Numbered from the stretch's first letter, positions 44,280 to 53,539 are shown. The stretch: 64,000 nt of DNA from Paenibacillus polymyxa (GCF_015710975.1 NZ_CP049783.1:2105501-2169500), one strand, 5' to 3'. A program made the numbers and translations. Notes: generated by a model from the sequence alone, not told the origin.

Positions 44280-45293
44280 TCATGACCTCTCAAGGGGCTG
44301 CACGGAATCACGATATACAATATGACCCTGTACAAGGACTCGACCAAAACGACTGCCGGGATGGCTTATTTTTTTCATTATTGAATCCACCGCCGTACGT
44401 GCCATTTGCTCAATGTCTACTCCGACCGTGGTCAGTTGCGGAACAATAAGCGTGGCGTATACATCGTTATCAAAGCCGACCACAGAGCAGTCCTCAGGTA
44501 CGCGGTATCCCAGACCAATCATCTGGTGCACCAGATTGTGAGCGACCTGATCGCAGTTGCATACAAAGGCAGTCGGTAGTGGCTGAGGCAGATCCATTTC
44601 AACATAGGACCCTTCGTCGTCCCGGTCGCTGAGTACCCACTCGTTACGGAGGGGCAACCTGTGCTCCAGCAAGGATTTATAGTAGCCGAGGAAACGGTCC
44701 TGAATACTGCTGGTGGAATAGATATTTCCCACATAAGCAATATCCCGGTGTCCCTGGGCGATCAAATAATTAGTTAGCTCGTAGGCTCCGTAAAAATTAT
44801 CCGTCACCACAGAATCGATATCGGCATGCTCATCATAAAAGTCGAGAAACATTTTAGGTTGGTCCATGGTTTGTACCAGCTCAATATATGGCTTGCTCAC
44901 TTGGCCCAGAAGAATGAAGCCGTCCACCTTACGGTCGTAATAGATACGTGGCAGATTAAGCTGCTCCTCGTCCTCGCGATGGAGGATGTGAAGGATCCCG
45001 TAGTAGCCGTAGGGCTCCAGTGCCCGTGAAATTTGCTGGTAAATATGCAAATAAAACGATTGGCCAGGACCAGTAAAACGTTCAGGGATGACAACACCAA
45101 TGTTATAGGTGAGCCCCTCTTTCATGGACTTGGCAACGGTATTAAAACGATAACCCATTTCGCCCGCGAGTGTTTTAATACGTTCTTTGAGTTCCTCGCT
45201 AACCCCATCCTTGTCATTGAGCGCCTTCGACACGGTCACGCTGCTTATTCCCAGCTTATCTGCAATATCCCGCATCGTTACGTTGCTCTTCAT
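44280..45293 (-). CDS. LacI-family regulator of the mannan genes
   Basis: 337 residues. The LacI helix-turn-helix is at 5-28 (VTMRDIADKLGISSVTVSKA), followed by a periplasmic-binding-protein-like ligand domain (YNIGVVIPERFTGPGQSFYL; CSVVGFDNDVYATLIVPQLT). GGAAGGCGG precedes the ATG at 45293; the frame runs open upstream to 45512 but that part is not protein-like. It is next to the GH130/epimerase operon. The shared TTAACGATAA sites at 47949 and 48106 are its likely operators. Confidence 0.9.
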   Translation of the reverse strand: MKSNVTMRDIADKLGISSVTVSKALNDKDGVSEELKERIKTLAGEMGYRFNTVAKSMKEGLTYNIGVVIPERFTGPGQSFYLHIYQQISRALEPYGYYGILHILHREDEEQLNLPRIYYDRKVDGFILLGQVSKPYIELVQTMDQPKMFLDFYDEHADIDSVVTDNFYGAYELTNYLIAQGHRDIAYVGNIYSTSSIQDRFLGYYKSLLEHRLPLRNEWVLSDRDDEGSYVEMDLPQPLPTAFVCNCDQVAHNLVHQMIGLGYRVPEDCSVVGFDNDVYATLIVPQLTTVGVDIEQMARTAVDSIMKKISHPGSRFGRVLVQGHIVYRDSVQPLERS

Positions 45294-45458
45294 TCGTGTT
45301 CCGCCTTCCAATTTTAAAAAGATAAGCATTTTGCCTACATTCAGATAACGATTGCAAAATGCTGGGGTGAATATGAATAGCTTATCCGCTTGTAGAAATT
45401 CAATGAGCTTAGCGGTGCAGCTGCTCTGTAAAGATACAAGGATTGGCAGCATAGCTGC

Positions 45459-45501
45459 CCATAGAACAACGATTAGCCTGCGGGTAACAATTGTTCTATG
45501 G
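45459..45501. repeat. Inverted repeat upstream of lacI-type gene
   Basis: CCATAGAACAA (45459-45469) and TTGTTCTATGG (45491-45501) are perfect complements with a 21-base centre, preceded by a small hairpin GGCAGC-ATA-GCTGCC. It lies between the end of the GH130 gene and the LacI gene. No T-run follows, so it is not a standard terminator. Confidence 0.5.
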
Positions 45502-45541
45502 ATAGTATACATGGTTCCGCAAGCATGATAAAGCTTACGGC

Positions 45542-46741
45542 TTAGATCCGCTGGGAAGTACGGTTGCTTGCTTGCAATAGCGCTTCATTGCGATGGATCA
45601 GTTCACGGCGGACAGCGGCGCTGCCGAGAGAACGCAATGGGTCGGATGGTGTATTGAAAGTATAGTCCTCCAGACGGGCAATCGTGGTCGTCGCCACGTG
45701 GATACGGGTATCACTGGACGCATAGTATATGAAGACTTCATCCCGTTCATTAACGACTGCTCCATTGCAGAAAATAACATTCGAAACATCACCCACGCGT
45801 TCCTCATCATAAGGAGCCAGAAAATGCCCACCGGGCTTGGCGATGACGCGCGTAGGGTCTTCCAGACTGGTGGCAAAGGTATACAGCACATATCGCAGCC
45901 CGGCGGCTGTATTGCGTACCCCGTGAGCGATATGAATCCAGCCTCGACTCGTTTTGATCGGAGCAGGACCTTGGCCGTTCTTAACTTCGTATACCGTATG
46001 ATAGTAGCGCTCGTCAATGACTGTCTCATGTTTAATCACGGGCTGTGTAATATCTTTGCAGAGACCGAACGCGATGCCTCCGCCTGAGCCGGTCGAAATA
46101 AACCCATCTTGGGGACGAGTATAGAAGGCATATTGGCCGTCCACAAATTCGGGGTGCAGGACAACGTTACGTTGCTGCGGGGACTGGGTAGTGATGTTGG
46201 GGAGCCGGGTCCATGTGCGGAGATCACGAGTGCGGACCAGTCCAGCCTGAGCGACAGCGCTGGAGGTATCGTGGGATGGCGCGTCAGGGTCCTTTTTCTC
46301 CGAGCAATAAATACCGTAAATCCAGCCGTCTTCATGCTTCACCAGCCGCATATCGTACATATTGGTTTCTTCCGGGTCGATATCATCCCATACTAAGGGA
46401 GCGTCAACGAATCGAAACTGATCAATGCCGTTATCGCTCTCTGCTAAGGCAAAAAATGACTTTCGGTCCAGTCCCTCGGTGCGCGAAACAAGAATGTATT
46501 TTCCTTCATGATAGATCGCTCCAGGATTCAATGCTGCATTGACACCCAGTCGTTCCATGAAAAAGGGATTGGTTTGTGCATCCAGATCAAACCGCCAGTG
46601 AATGGGAACATGATGGCGTGTGAGCACCGGATAGAGGTAGCGTTCATAGATACCATTGTAAAAGGAGGTTTTAACCTCATTGGGGCGCGTAATCAGTTCT
46701 TCTTGCTGCGCTAGCAGCTCATCGTATTTGTTATGAACCAT
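45542..46741 (-). CDS. GH130 4-O-beta-mannosylglucose phosphorylase
   Basis: 399 residues. The GH130 propeller motifs are seen: [20 protein letters not shown] near 72, the catalytic-acid region [20 protein letters not shown] near 125, [20 protein letters not shown] near 192 and [20 protein letters not shown] near 278. Length and N-terminus fit the GH130_1 subgroup, which splits Man-beta-1,4-Glc with phosphate to mannose 1-phosphate and glucose. The epimerase gene overlaps it by 31 bases upstream and would make its substrate. Confidence 0.9.
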   Translation of the reverse strand: MVHNKYDELLAQQEELITRPNEVKTSFYNGIYERYLYPVLTRHHVPIHWRFDLDAQTNPFFMERLGVNAALNPGAIYHEGKYILVSRTEGLDRKSFFALAESDNGIDQFRFVDAPLVWDDIDPEETNMYDMRLVKHEDGWIYGIYCSEKKDPDAPSHDTSSAVAQAGLVRTRDLRTWTRLPNITTQSPQQRNVVLHPEFVDGQYAFYTRPQDGFISTGSGGGIAFGLCKDITQPVIKHETVIDERYYHTVYEVKNGQGPAPIKTSRGWIHIAHGVRNTAAGLRYVLYTFATSLEDPTRVIAKPGGHFLAPYDEERVGDVSNVIFCNGAVVNERDEVFIYYASSDTRIHVATTTIARLEDYTFNTPSDPLRSLGSAAVRRELIHRNEALLQASNRTSQRI

Positions 46742-47913
46742 TGTTTATCCATCCTTTCCAGCATTTCAATGCAAAATCGGCTGTTATGATATGGGCACTT
46801 CCAAGGGCCTGCAATCTCTCTCTCGTCAGGCTTACCGTCCGCTTGAACCGACCAGAACCATTCGCCTCCGGTGCGCGGATCAATGATATACTGCCGGGTA
46901 TAGGTCCATAGATTTCGCACAATTTTCAAAAATCGTTCATCCTGTGTCCGCTGAAACGCATTGTAAAAACCAACCATTGCCTCGGCCTGTACCCACCAGA
47001 TACGTGTGGTGTCTACCCGCTCTCCCTCCCGTTCATTGATGAGCGATCCGTCAGGCTGAACAGCCCGCTCAGCTACCGCGCTGGCAATATCCATCACCAT
47101 ATTCACATACTCGGATGGATGATAACCCAGCACATTCATGGCGTCCTCCATCAGCCAGCTGGCTTCGATATCGTGACCATATGAGGTCAGATCAAGCAGA
47201 GAGTGCCATTCACGGTCGAAGAATACTCCCAACCGCCGGGCGGAAGCATCGTAAACACGCTGGTATAAAATGTCCAGCACGTTCTTCAGTGCGTCCCGAA
47301 CCTCTTCGTTTGGGTAGGCGCGCAGCAATTGGGTATACGCTTCCAAAACATGAATATGCGTATTCATGGTAATATGCGCGGTAACTCCATTTTCGCTGAG
47401 TAGCTCATTAGGCTGCTCGTTCCACGAACGATCATATTGTTCACCGTATGCCTGTAGAGCAGGATCATATCCTTTTTGCTCTACGAGGTGAAACAGCTCC
47501 ATTGCCAGAGGTAATGCATTCGGGTCATCCGTAGCTCGTGCATATTCTGCCAACGCATAGATGGCAAATGCCTGCGCGTATACATGCTTACACGTATCCA
47601 CAGGTTGCCCTGTGTAGTCCACCATCCAGTACATTCCTCCATGTAACGGGTCGAGCAGATGGTTTTGCAGAAATGTAAAGGCATGTCGTGCCGCGTCTGC
47701 ATAGACGCGTTCCCCTGTTACACGGGCTGCTGCTGAGAAAGACCAGAGTAACCGCGCAGTGGCGATGCCACCTTTGTCCGCTTGTTTATGGATGTGCAGA
47801 TCCGCGTCTACCTCGCCATAAAATCCGCCATGCGCTTCATCTTTCAAGCCTAGCCAGAATGGGAGTATATGTTCCTTCCATTCCTGTCTAATTTCGTGTA
47901 CTAGTGTTTCCAA
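46711..47913 (-). CDS. Cellobiose 2-epimerase (AGE family)
   Basis: 400 residues of the alpha6/alpha6 barrel type. Conserved stretches are [14 protein letters not shown] near 29, [16 protein letters not shown] near 113, [19 protein letters not shown] near 182, the [14 protein letters not shown]is near 245 and [16 protein letters not shown] near 310. It turns the reducing-end mannose of beta-1,4-mannobiose into glucose (or the reverse with cellobiose). The start is a TTG at 47913, nine bases after AAGGAGG. It is first in the operon with the GH130 phosphorylase. Confidence 0.92.
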   Translation of the reverse strand: METLVHEIRQEWKEHILPFWLGLKDEAHGGFYGEVDADLHIHKQADKGGIATARLLWSFSAAARVTGERVYADAARHAFTFLQNHLLDPLHGGMYWMVDYTGQPVDTCKHVYAQAFAIYALAEYARATDDPNALPLAMELFHLVEQKGYDPALQAYGEQYDRSWNEQPNELLSENGVTAHITMNTHIHVLEAYTQLLRAYPNEEVRDALKNVLDILYQRVYDASARRLGVFFDREWHSLLDLTSYGHDIEASWLMEDAMNVLGYHPSEYVNMVMDIASAVAERAVQPDGSLINEREGERVDTTRIWWVQAEAMVGFYNAFQRTQDERFLKIVRNLWTYTRQYIIDPRTGGEWFWSVQADGKPDEREIAGPWKCPYHNSRFCIEMLERMDKQWFITNTMSC

Positions 47914-47947
47914 GAGACAAAGCCTCCTTCGGAAAATGAATTATTAG

Positions 47948-47959
47948 CTTATCGTTAAC
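47948..47959. promoter_or_regulatory. LacI-type operator A
   Basis: CTTATCGTTAAC is a near-palindrome around a central CG, as LacI-family sites are. Its complement shares TTAACGATAA with operator B at 48106. It lies 35 bases before the epimerase start, placed to block that operon. Confidence 0.6.
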
Positions 47960-48062
47960 CTTACAAAAGGTATCTTATCTATGTATTTATAAACTGTCAA
48001 CCATACTTAATTTGTGTTTTGGTATAACATTTGGGTGTTGTTTTTACAAAAAAATATTGTAA

Positions 48063-48091
48063 TTGACACAGTAAGCGCTAACATAATAAAA
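48063..48091 (+). promoter_or_regulatory. Promoter with overlapping cre site for mannan importer
   Basis: TTGACA (48063-48068) with AT-rich -10 candidates around 48084-48091. AGTAAGCGCTAACA (48070-48083), in the spacer, matches the cre consensus TGWAANCGNTNWCA at all but the first defined base. CcpA binding there would block transcription when better sugars are present. Confidence 0.6.
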
Positions 48092-48103
48092 TGATTTTGT
48101 TAG

Positions 48104-48115
48104 TTTAACGATAAC
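48104..48115. promoter_or_regulatory. LacI-type operator B
   Basis: TTTAACGATAAC sits just downstream of the importer promoter and shares the core TTAACGATAA with operator A across the 232-base divergent gap. Two sites about 155 bases apart also allow looping. Confidence 0.6.
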
Positions 48116-48145
48116 CTTATTCAAAACAACAGGAGGGGTCGTCTC

Positions 48146-49465
48146 ATGAAGTTGTCCAAGGTTTTAATGTCATTACTATCCGTGCTTTTGTTAGCGGGAC
48201 TGTTTACTGGCTGTACCTCAAAGAAGGATGCGCCAGCTACCAGCTCTGATCCGAAGGGACCGGAAGGGGAAATTACGGTGATCACACAGCGGACAGATAT
48301 TGTGGATACCGTATTTCAGGATTACGCCAAGGAATTTAACAAAATTTATCCGAACGTGAAGGTCAATTTTCAGGCATTGGCCGATTATGATGGTCAAATT
48401 AAAATTCGGATGGGGACTCGGGATTACGGAGATGTTTTGCTAATTCCTGGGAGTATTCCAATTGAAGAGCTACCCAATTTTTTCGAGCCTCTAGGTACTT
48501 ATGAGGAGATGAAAAACAAGTATACCGGCATTGAAGAACGTACAGTGGATGGTAACAGCTACGGTATTCCGATTGCGATGGTTTACTCGGGTGTGATTTA
48601 TAACAAAAAGGTGTTCAAGGAAGCAGGAATCACACAAATTCCTAAAACACCGGATCAATTCCTGAAAGCGTTACAGCAAATTAAGGACAAAACCAAGGCA
48701 GTGCCGCTGTTTACGAACTATGCCTCTGGTTGGGCATTGACCCAGTGGGAGTCTAGCCTGGCAACAGTAGCGGGTACGAAGGAATACGTGAATGTCACAC
48801 AACCGAATTCAGATGACAATTTCACGAAGGGTCAGCCCCACTATGAGTTGTACAAGGTCCTGTACGATGCAGCTAAAAATGGTCTGATTGAAAAAGATCC
48901 AACGACTACCGATTGGGAGACTTCCAAGGCGGATCTTGCGCAAGGCAAAATTGGTACGATGGTGCTTGGCTCTTGGGCAATTGATCAGATCAAAAGCGTA
49001 GCTTCTAACAAGGATGATATCGGTTTTATGCCTTTCCCGACGAATGCCTCCAAGGTACTTGTACCGCTGGCAGGTGACTTTAACCTCGCTATTAACGTAA
49101 ACAGTGAAAATAAAGAGGCGGCCCGTGCCTGGGTGGACTGGTTTACCGAAAAATCCAACTATGCCGTAGAGCAGGCAGGCAGCATTAGTCCGCTGAAGGG
49201 TGCCGAAATGCCTGCCATTTTGAAGCAGTATGAGAATGAGGGAGTTGTTTTTGAAGCGCTCACTCCGTCACCGAAGGGGCAGGAAGGAATTGTCGATAAA
49301 ATCGACAAAATGGGAGAAATCGGCTTGTGGCAACCTGATTTCAAGAAACGAATTATTGAGGCAGCGGTGGGTAACCGCCCGGAATCGTATGACACCATTA
49401 TGAAGGATCTGAACGATGCATGGGTGAAGGCGCGTGCTGAAGTGGCAGCCAAGGAAGCAAAATAG
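48146..49465 (+). CDS. Sugar-binding lipoprotein (probable manno-oligosaccharide)
   Basis: 439 residues. The lipobox LFTGC lies at about 19-23. The MalE-type fold is shown by YAKEFNKIYPNVKVNFQALA near 65 and GKIGTMVLGSWAIDQIKSVA near 270. ACAGGAGGGGTCGTCTC precedes the ATG. The gene opens an operon with two permeases, a GH130 phosphorylase and a CE7 esterase, so beta-mannan or glucomannan oligosaccharides are the likely ligands. Confidence 0.9.
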   Translation: MKLSKVLMSLLSVLLLAGLFTGCTSKKDAPATSSDPKGPEGEITVITQRTDIVDTVFQDYAKEFNKIYPNVKVNFQALADYDGQIKIRMGTRDYGDVLLIPGSIPIEELPNFFEPLGTYEEMKNKYTGIEERTVDGNSYGIPIAMVYSGVIYNKKVFKEAGITQIPKTPDQFLKALQQIKDKTKAVPLFTNYASGWALTQWESSLATVAGTKEYVNVTQPNSDDNFTKGQPHYELYKVLYDAAKNGLIEKDPTTTDWETSKADLAQGKIGTMVLGSWAIDQIKSVASNKDDIGFMPFPTNASKVLVPLAGDFNLAINVNSENKEAARAWVDWFTEKSNYAVEQAGSISPLKGAEMPAILKQYENEGVVFEALTPSPKGQEGIVDKIDKMGEIGLWQPDFKKRIIEAAVGNRPESYDTIMKDLNDAWVKARAEVAAKEAK

Positions 49466-49532
49466 CCATCTGAACTGACCATAAGAAGAGATTGAAGTGG
49501 CAGTTGATGGACGGATAGCCAGGAGGTGCAGC

Positions 49533-50417
49533 ATGTTTAAATTTTCGAATCTCAGCTACTCTAAACAAAGATTAGCGATTATTGTTGCCTTTTCATTTAT
49601 TCCGCTGGCGCTGCTGGTCACTTTTGCGTACTTGCCGGTGATCAATATGTTTAAATACAGCTTTTCGGACTGGAACGGCTATAGTAAGCGTCTAGAATAT
49701 GTGGGCTTTGAAAACTATATCAAAATCTTTACCGACCCCGAGTATTTCTCGGTGTTTAAGGTCAGTTTGTATTACTTTGTAGCTACGTTTGTACAGATGG
49801 GTTTGGCCCTTTATTTTGCAACCATTCTCAGCTTTCAGACCTGGTTTAAAAATTTCTTTAAAGGCATTTTGTTCTTTCCCTCCCTGATGAACGGGGTGGC
49901 GATTGGTTTTATTTTTCTATTCTTTTTTAAGCCAGACGGTACCCTTGATACACTGCTTCAGGCAATGGGATTGGGTTCGTATGTCAAGCTGTGGCTGGGC
50001 AACCCGGAGATTATTAATATTTCGCTGGCTGGTACGTCGATCTGGAGATACATGGGCTTTAACTTTATTGTGTTTCTAGGTGCGATTTCTTCCATATCCA
50101 GTGATCTGTACGAAGCAGCCGATATCGACGGAGCCAACCGCTGGCATCAGTTCCGCTCTATCATTTTGCCGACTATTAAGCGAATTTTGCAGCTGAATCT
50201 GATCTTGGCGATTAGTGGCGCGATCAGTGCATTCGATATTCCTTACATTATGACTGGTGGCTCCAACGGCAGTAAGACGTTCGTCATTCAGACGATTGAT
50301 GTGGCATTTAAATACAGCAAGGTTGGTTTAGCCTCAGCGATGGCGGTTGTTCTGCTGCTGATTGTAATTGCTGTTACGCTGCTTCAGCGGTTGCTGATTC
50401 GGGGGGAGGAGGACTAA
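49533..50417 (+). CDS. Sugar ABC permease 1 (MalF/UgpA type)
   Basis: 294 residues with six membrane segments. The ATPase-contact loop is YEAADIDGANRWHQFRSIIL near 190. The ATG at 49533 follows CAGGAGGTGCAGC. It pairs with the permease at 50420 and the binding protein at 48146. Confidence 0.93.
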   Translation: MFKFSNLSYSKQRLAIIVAFSFIPLALLVTFAYLPVINMFKYSFSDWNGYSKRLEYVGFENYIKIFTDPEYFSVFKVSLYYFVATFVQMGLALYFATILSFQTWFKNFFKGILFFPSLMNGVAIGFIFLFFFKPDGTLDTLLQAMGLGSYVKLWLGNPEIINISLAGTSIWRYMGFNFIVFLGAISSISSDLYEAADIDGANRWHQFRSIILPTIKRILQLNLILAISGAISAFDIPYIMTGGSNGSKTFVIQTIDVAFKYSKVGLASAMAVVLLLIVIAVTLLQRLLIRGEED

Positions 50418-50419
50418 CT

Positions 50420-51253
50420 ATGTATAAGCTGAAAAGATTACTGGCAAACACCATCAAGTATGGTGCGCTATTGCTAGGTGCGTTCATTGCTCTACTGCCA
50501 ATTGTTGTGATTTTGTTTGCATCTTTGAAGACGAAGGCTGAATATGCGGCAACCAGTCCTCTGACTCCCCCGGTGAACTGGCTGAACTGGGCGAACTACG
50601 CCAAGGCCTTTGTGGATGGAAATATGCTAACCGGATTTTTGAACACAGCCTTTATTTTGCTGATCTCTATCATCGGGGCCACGTTGACCGGTTCCATGAT
50701 TGCGTATATTTTGAATCGTTTTAAATTTAAAGGTAAAAGTCTCATGCTGGGTGCGTTCTTGCTCGCCACGCTCATTCCGGGGGTGACGACACAGGTATCG
50801 ACATTCCAGATCATTAACAAGTTGGAGCTGTTTAACACGCCTTGGGCAGCCATTTTACTGTATTTGGGAACCGATATTATCGCGGTGTATATTTTCCTTC
50901 AGTTTCTGGATTCCATCGCGGTGGCGCTGGATGAGTCTGCCATGCTGGATGGGGCCTCCTATCTGACCATCTACTGGCGCATTATTTTGCCGCTGCTGAA
51001 GCCTGCCATTGTGACGGTAATCATCATCAAGGGTGTTAATATTTACAACGATTTTTACACTCCGTTCCTGTATATGCCCAAAACAAGCCTTCAGGTGATA
51101 TCGACGGCACTGTTTAAGTTTAAAGGGCCATACGGTTCGCAATGGGAAGTCATTAGCGCAGGCATCATCATTGCGATTATTCCGACGCTGGTTGCATTTT
51201 TATCATTACAAAAATATATCTATAACGGATTTGCACAGGGTTCAGTGAAATAG
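50420..51253 (+). CDS. Sugar ABC permease 2 (MalG/UgpE type)
   Basis: 277 residues with six membrane segments. The contact loop is DESAMLDGASYLTIYWRIIL near 172; the end YIYNGFAQGSVK is typical. GGGGGAGGAGG precedes the gene and two bases separate it from permease 1. No ATPase gene follows. Confidence 0.93.
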   Translation: MYKLKRLLANTIKYGALLLGAFIALLPIVVILFASLKTKAEYAATSPLTPPVNWLNWANYAKAFVDGNMLTGFLNTAFILLISIIGATLTGSMIAYILNRFKFKGKSLMLGAFLLATLIPGVTTQVSTFQIINKLELFNTPWAAILLYLGTDIIAVYIFLQFLDSIAVALDESAMLDGASYLTIYWRIILPLLKPAIVTVIIIKGVNIYNDFYTPFLYMPKTSLQVISTALFKFKGPYGSQWEVISAGIIIAIIPTLVAFLSLQKYIYNGFAQGSVK

Positions 51254-51294
51254 AAAAAATAAAATGAAGTGTCTAGGTGAGAGGAGAGTTAAGT

Positions 51295-52344
51295 ATGAGT
51301 AAATTGAATGTAGATTTGGATGTAGGTAACGTACGAATTATAGGAGACAGCTTGTCGAAAATGCCTTGGCAGAATAAGCCGGAAGGCAGCGAGGCTCCGG
51401 TATGGAGGCATACTGAAAACCCGGTCATTGGACGAAATCCGGTGCCTGGCATTGCCCGTATTTTCAACAGTGCCGTAGCTCCGTATGAAGGACGGTTTGT
51501 AGGGATATTCCGTGCTGAAACGATTAATGGACGCCCGCATTTGCATCTCGGCTGGAGTGGCGACGGGCTGGCTTGGGACATTGAGACAGAGCGTCTGCAT
51601 ATGGTCGATGAGGAAGGAAATGAATATCAGCCTAATTATGCTTACGATCCGCGTCTGGTTCGAGTGGAAGACACGTATTATATCATCTGGTGTACAGATT
51701 TCTATGGTGCAGCGCTGGGAATCGCACAAACGAAGGATTTCAAAAGCTTTGTGCGCTTGGAAAATCCGTTCTTGCCGTTTAATCGCAATGGAGTGCTTTT
51801 GCCTCGCAAGCTAAATGGAAACTTTATGTTGCTATCCCGTCCGAGCGACAGTGGTCATACTCCGTTTGGTGATATTTTCCTGAGCGAAAGTCCTGACTTG
51901 GTGTATTGGGGCAAGCATCGTCATGTAATGAGCAAGGGTGGTCAGGGCTGGTGGCAATCGGTGAAGATTGGTGGCGGACCAGCACCGATTGAGACGACAG
52001 AGGGCTGGCTGATGTTCTATCATGGGGTGACAGGCACGTGCAATGGACTGGTATACAGCATGGGAGTAGCTGTTCTTGATCTGGATGATCCGTCCAAAGT
52101 CAAATATCGTTCCTCCAACTTCGTGTTGACCCCAGAGGAATGGTATGAAGAGCGTGGCTTTGTGCCAAATGTGGTGTTCCCGTGTGCTACACTGCATGAT
52201 GCAGACACCGGAAGAATTGCGATTTATTATGGAGCCGCTGATACGTATGTAGGTATCGCATACACGACAGTATCTGACATTATGAAGTATGTCATCGCGA
52301 CGGATGAAGTAGTCGCAGATGATCGTGAGTCAGGCCGGATGTAG
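51295..52344 (+). CDS. GH130 beta-1,4-manno-oligosaccharide phosphorylase
   Basis: 349 residues. The GH130_2-type motifs include GIARIFNSAVAPYEGRFVGI near 50, NYAYDPRLVRVEDTYYIIWC near 110 (catalytic Asp) and NVVFPCATLHDADTGRIAIY near 300. It differs clearly from the 399-residue GH130 in the divergent operon. The subgroup removes mannose from the non-reducing end of beta-1,4-mannan oligomers by phosphorolysis. GAGAGGAGAGTTAAGT precedes the ATG at 51295; an earlier in-frame ATG is less well placed. Confidence 0.9.
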   Translation: MSKLNVDLDVGNVRIIGDSLSKMPWQNKPEGSEAPVWRHTENPVIGRNPVPGIARIFNSAVAPYEGRFVGIFRAETINGRPHLHLGWSGDGLAWDIETERLHMVDEEGNEYQPNYAYDPRLVRVEDTYYIIWCTDFYGAALGIAQTKDFKSFVRLENPFLPFNRNGVLLPRKLNGNFMLLSRPSDSGHTPFGDIFLSESPDLVYWGKHRHVMSKGGQGWWQSVKIGGGPAPIETTEGWLMFYHGVTGTCNGLVYSMGVAVLDLDDPSKVKYRSSNFVLTPEEWYEERGFVPNVVFPCATLHDADTGRIAIYYGAADTYVGIAYTTVSDIMKYVIATDEVVADDRESGRM

Positions 52345-52356
52345 GAGGAATTTTAC

Positions 52357-53316
52357 ATGCCGGAGGATATGTCTTTACAGCAGCTACAGTCCTATATGGG
52401 GAGTAATCCAAAGCCGCAGGATTTTGATATGTACTGGGAACGGGCGCTACAGGAGCTGGAACGACAGCCACTGGAATATACACTGGAGCCTGCCGAATTT
52501 GTCTCTCCGCTGGTGGAGTGTTACCATCTGTATTTTACTGGAGTGGGCGGAGCGAGGGTTCATGGGAAGCTGGCTCGTCCCAAGCATCTTACGGAACAAG
52601 GTCCAGCCTTGGCTATGTTTCATGGGTATTCCTGCGACAGTGGCGACTGGTTCGACAAGGTGAGTTATGCAGCACACGGATTCACTGTGCTAGCTATGGA
52701 CTGCCGAGGGCAAGGCGGGCTGTCTGAGGACAATTTGCAGGTTCAGGGAACGACGGTTCGCGGCCATATTATTCGTGGAATTGACGACCCGGACCCGGAT
52801 CGGTTGTATTACCGCAACGTATTTTTGGATACGGTACAGACGGTGCGCATTCTAATGTCTATGGAGCAGGTTGACCCTGAACGGATCGGTGCATTTGGCT
52901 GCTCCCAAGGCGGGGCGCTGACGGTTGCTTGCGCTGCATTGGAGCCTCGTGTCCGTGTGGCGGTACCGGTATATCCGTTCCTGTCGGATTATAAAAGAGC
53001 CTGGGCGCTGGATGCAACGACATCGGCCTATGAGGAACTGGTTTATTATTTTCGCTGGTTTGATCCCAATCATGTTCGGGAGAGCGAAGTATTTCACCGT
53101 CTAGGCTACATTGACATTCAACATTTAGCAGACCGTATTCGAGGGCGGGTGCTATTCGTGACAGGGCTATCGGATGTGATTTGTCCACCTTCCACACAGT
53201 TTGCGGTGTACAATAAAATCGTATCGGACAAGGAATTGCTTGTGTATCACGAATACGGTCATGAGTATTTACCCTATCTGTCAGATCGTGCCATGAGCGA
53301 ATTTTTGCGGCTGTAG
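52357..53316 (+). CDS. CE7 acetyl esterase (acetylxylan esterase family)
   Basis: 319 residues, the typical CE7 length. The nucleophile Ser is in GAFGCSQGGALTVACAALEP near 182, the Asp in VTGLSDVICPPSTQF near 270 and the His in YHEYGHEYLPYL near 300; FHGYSCDSGDW and DCRGQGG form the oxyanion and family motifs. No signal peptide is seen, so it acts inside on imported acetylated oligomers. In this operon the substrate is probably acetylated manno- or glucomanno-oligosaccharide rather than xylan. GTAGGAGGAATTTTAC precedes the ATG. Confidence 0.92.
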   Translation: MPEDMSLQQLQSYMGSNPKPQDFDMYWERALQELERQPLEYTLEPAEFVSPLVECYHLYFTGVGGARVHGKLARPKHLTEQGPALAMFHGYSCDSGDWFDKVSYAAHGFTVLAMDCRGQGGLSEDNLQVQGTTVRGHIIRGIDDPDPDRLYYRNVFLDTVQTVRILMSMEQVDPERIGAFGCSQGGALTVACAALEPRVRVAVPVYPFLSDYKRAWALDATTSAYEELVYYFRWFDPNHVRESEVFHRLGYIDIQHLADRIRGRVLFVTGLSDVICPPSTQFAVYNKIVSDKELLVYHEYGHEYLPYLSDRAMSEFLRL

Positions 53317-53319
53317 GGG

Positions 53320-53348
53320 TTGAACTTAACCAGAGGCTCCTTTATAGT
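53320..53348 (+). promoter_or_regulatory. Promoter of the riboswitch-pbuE unit
   Basis: TTGAAC (53320-53325), a 17-base spacer and TATAGT (53343-53348). Transcription would begin near 53355, about 35 bases before the aptamer. Confidence 0.6.
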
Positions 53349-53390
53349 AATAGCTATAACCTTCGTGAAGCGTAATAAATGAATGCCCCA

Positions 53391-53455
53391 TTTGTATAAC
53401 CTCAATAATATGGTTTGAGGGTCTCTACCAGGAACCGATAAATCCTGATTACAAA
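53391..53455 (+). ncRNA. Adenine-type purine riboswitch aptamer
   Basis: All parts of the purine aptamer are present. P1 is TTTGTA/TACAAA. P2 is CCTCAA/TTGAGG with the loop TAATATGG. The junction reads GTCTCTACC. P3 is CAGGA/TCCTG with the loop ACCGATAAA. The last junction is ATTA, so the base that pairs with the ligand (53449) is U, as in adenine aptamers such as B. subtilis pbuE; guanine aptamers have C. The L3 loop has one more base than the usual CCGTAAA. It controls the pbuE gene that follows. Confidence 0.93.
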
Positions 53456-53496
53456 AAGTGTACGTCTTGTACATTTCTTGTGGTCAGGATTTTTTT
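53440..53496 (+). terminator. Riboswitch-controlled terminator
   Basis: AAATCCTGA (53440-53448), the 3' strand of P3 and part of the junction, pairs with TCAGGATTT (53484-53492). The stem extends inward through ATTACAA/TTGTGGT and GTGTAC/GTACAT and is followed by Ts. Because it uses aptamer bases, adenine binding would prevent it and switch the gene on, as for B. subtilis pbuE. Confidence 0.88.
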
Positions 53497-53539
53497 GCGT
53501 GATGCGAGGGATTTACATGACAGCAAAGGAGCTAATGTA

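Noticed and set aside
45294..45512. Open frame extending the LacI-type protein upstream
   Set aside because: The extra 73 residues are not protein-like, and the LacI helix-turn-helix normally starts the protein; GGAAGGCGG marks the start at 45293.
53480..53539. Longer PbuE start at 53480
   Set aside because: It lies inside the riboswitch terminator; the ribosome site and family N-terminus place the start at 53540.
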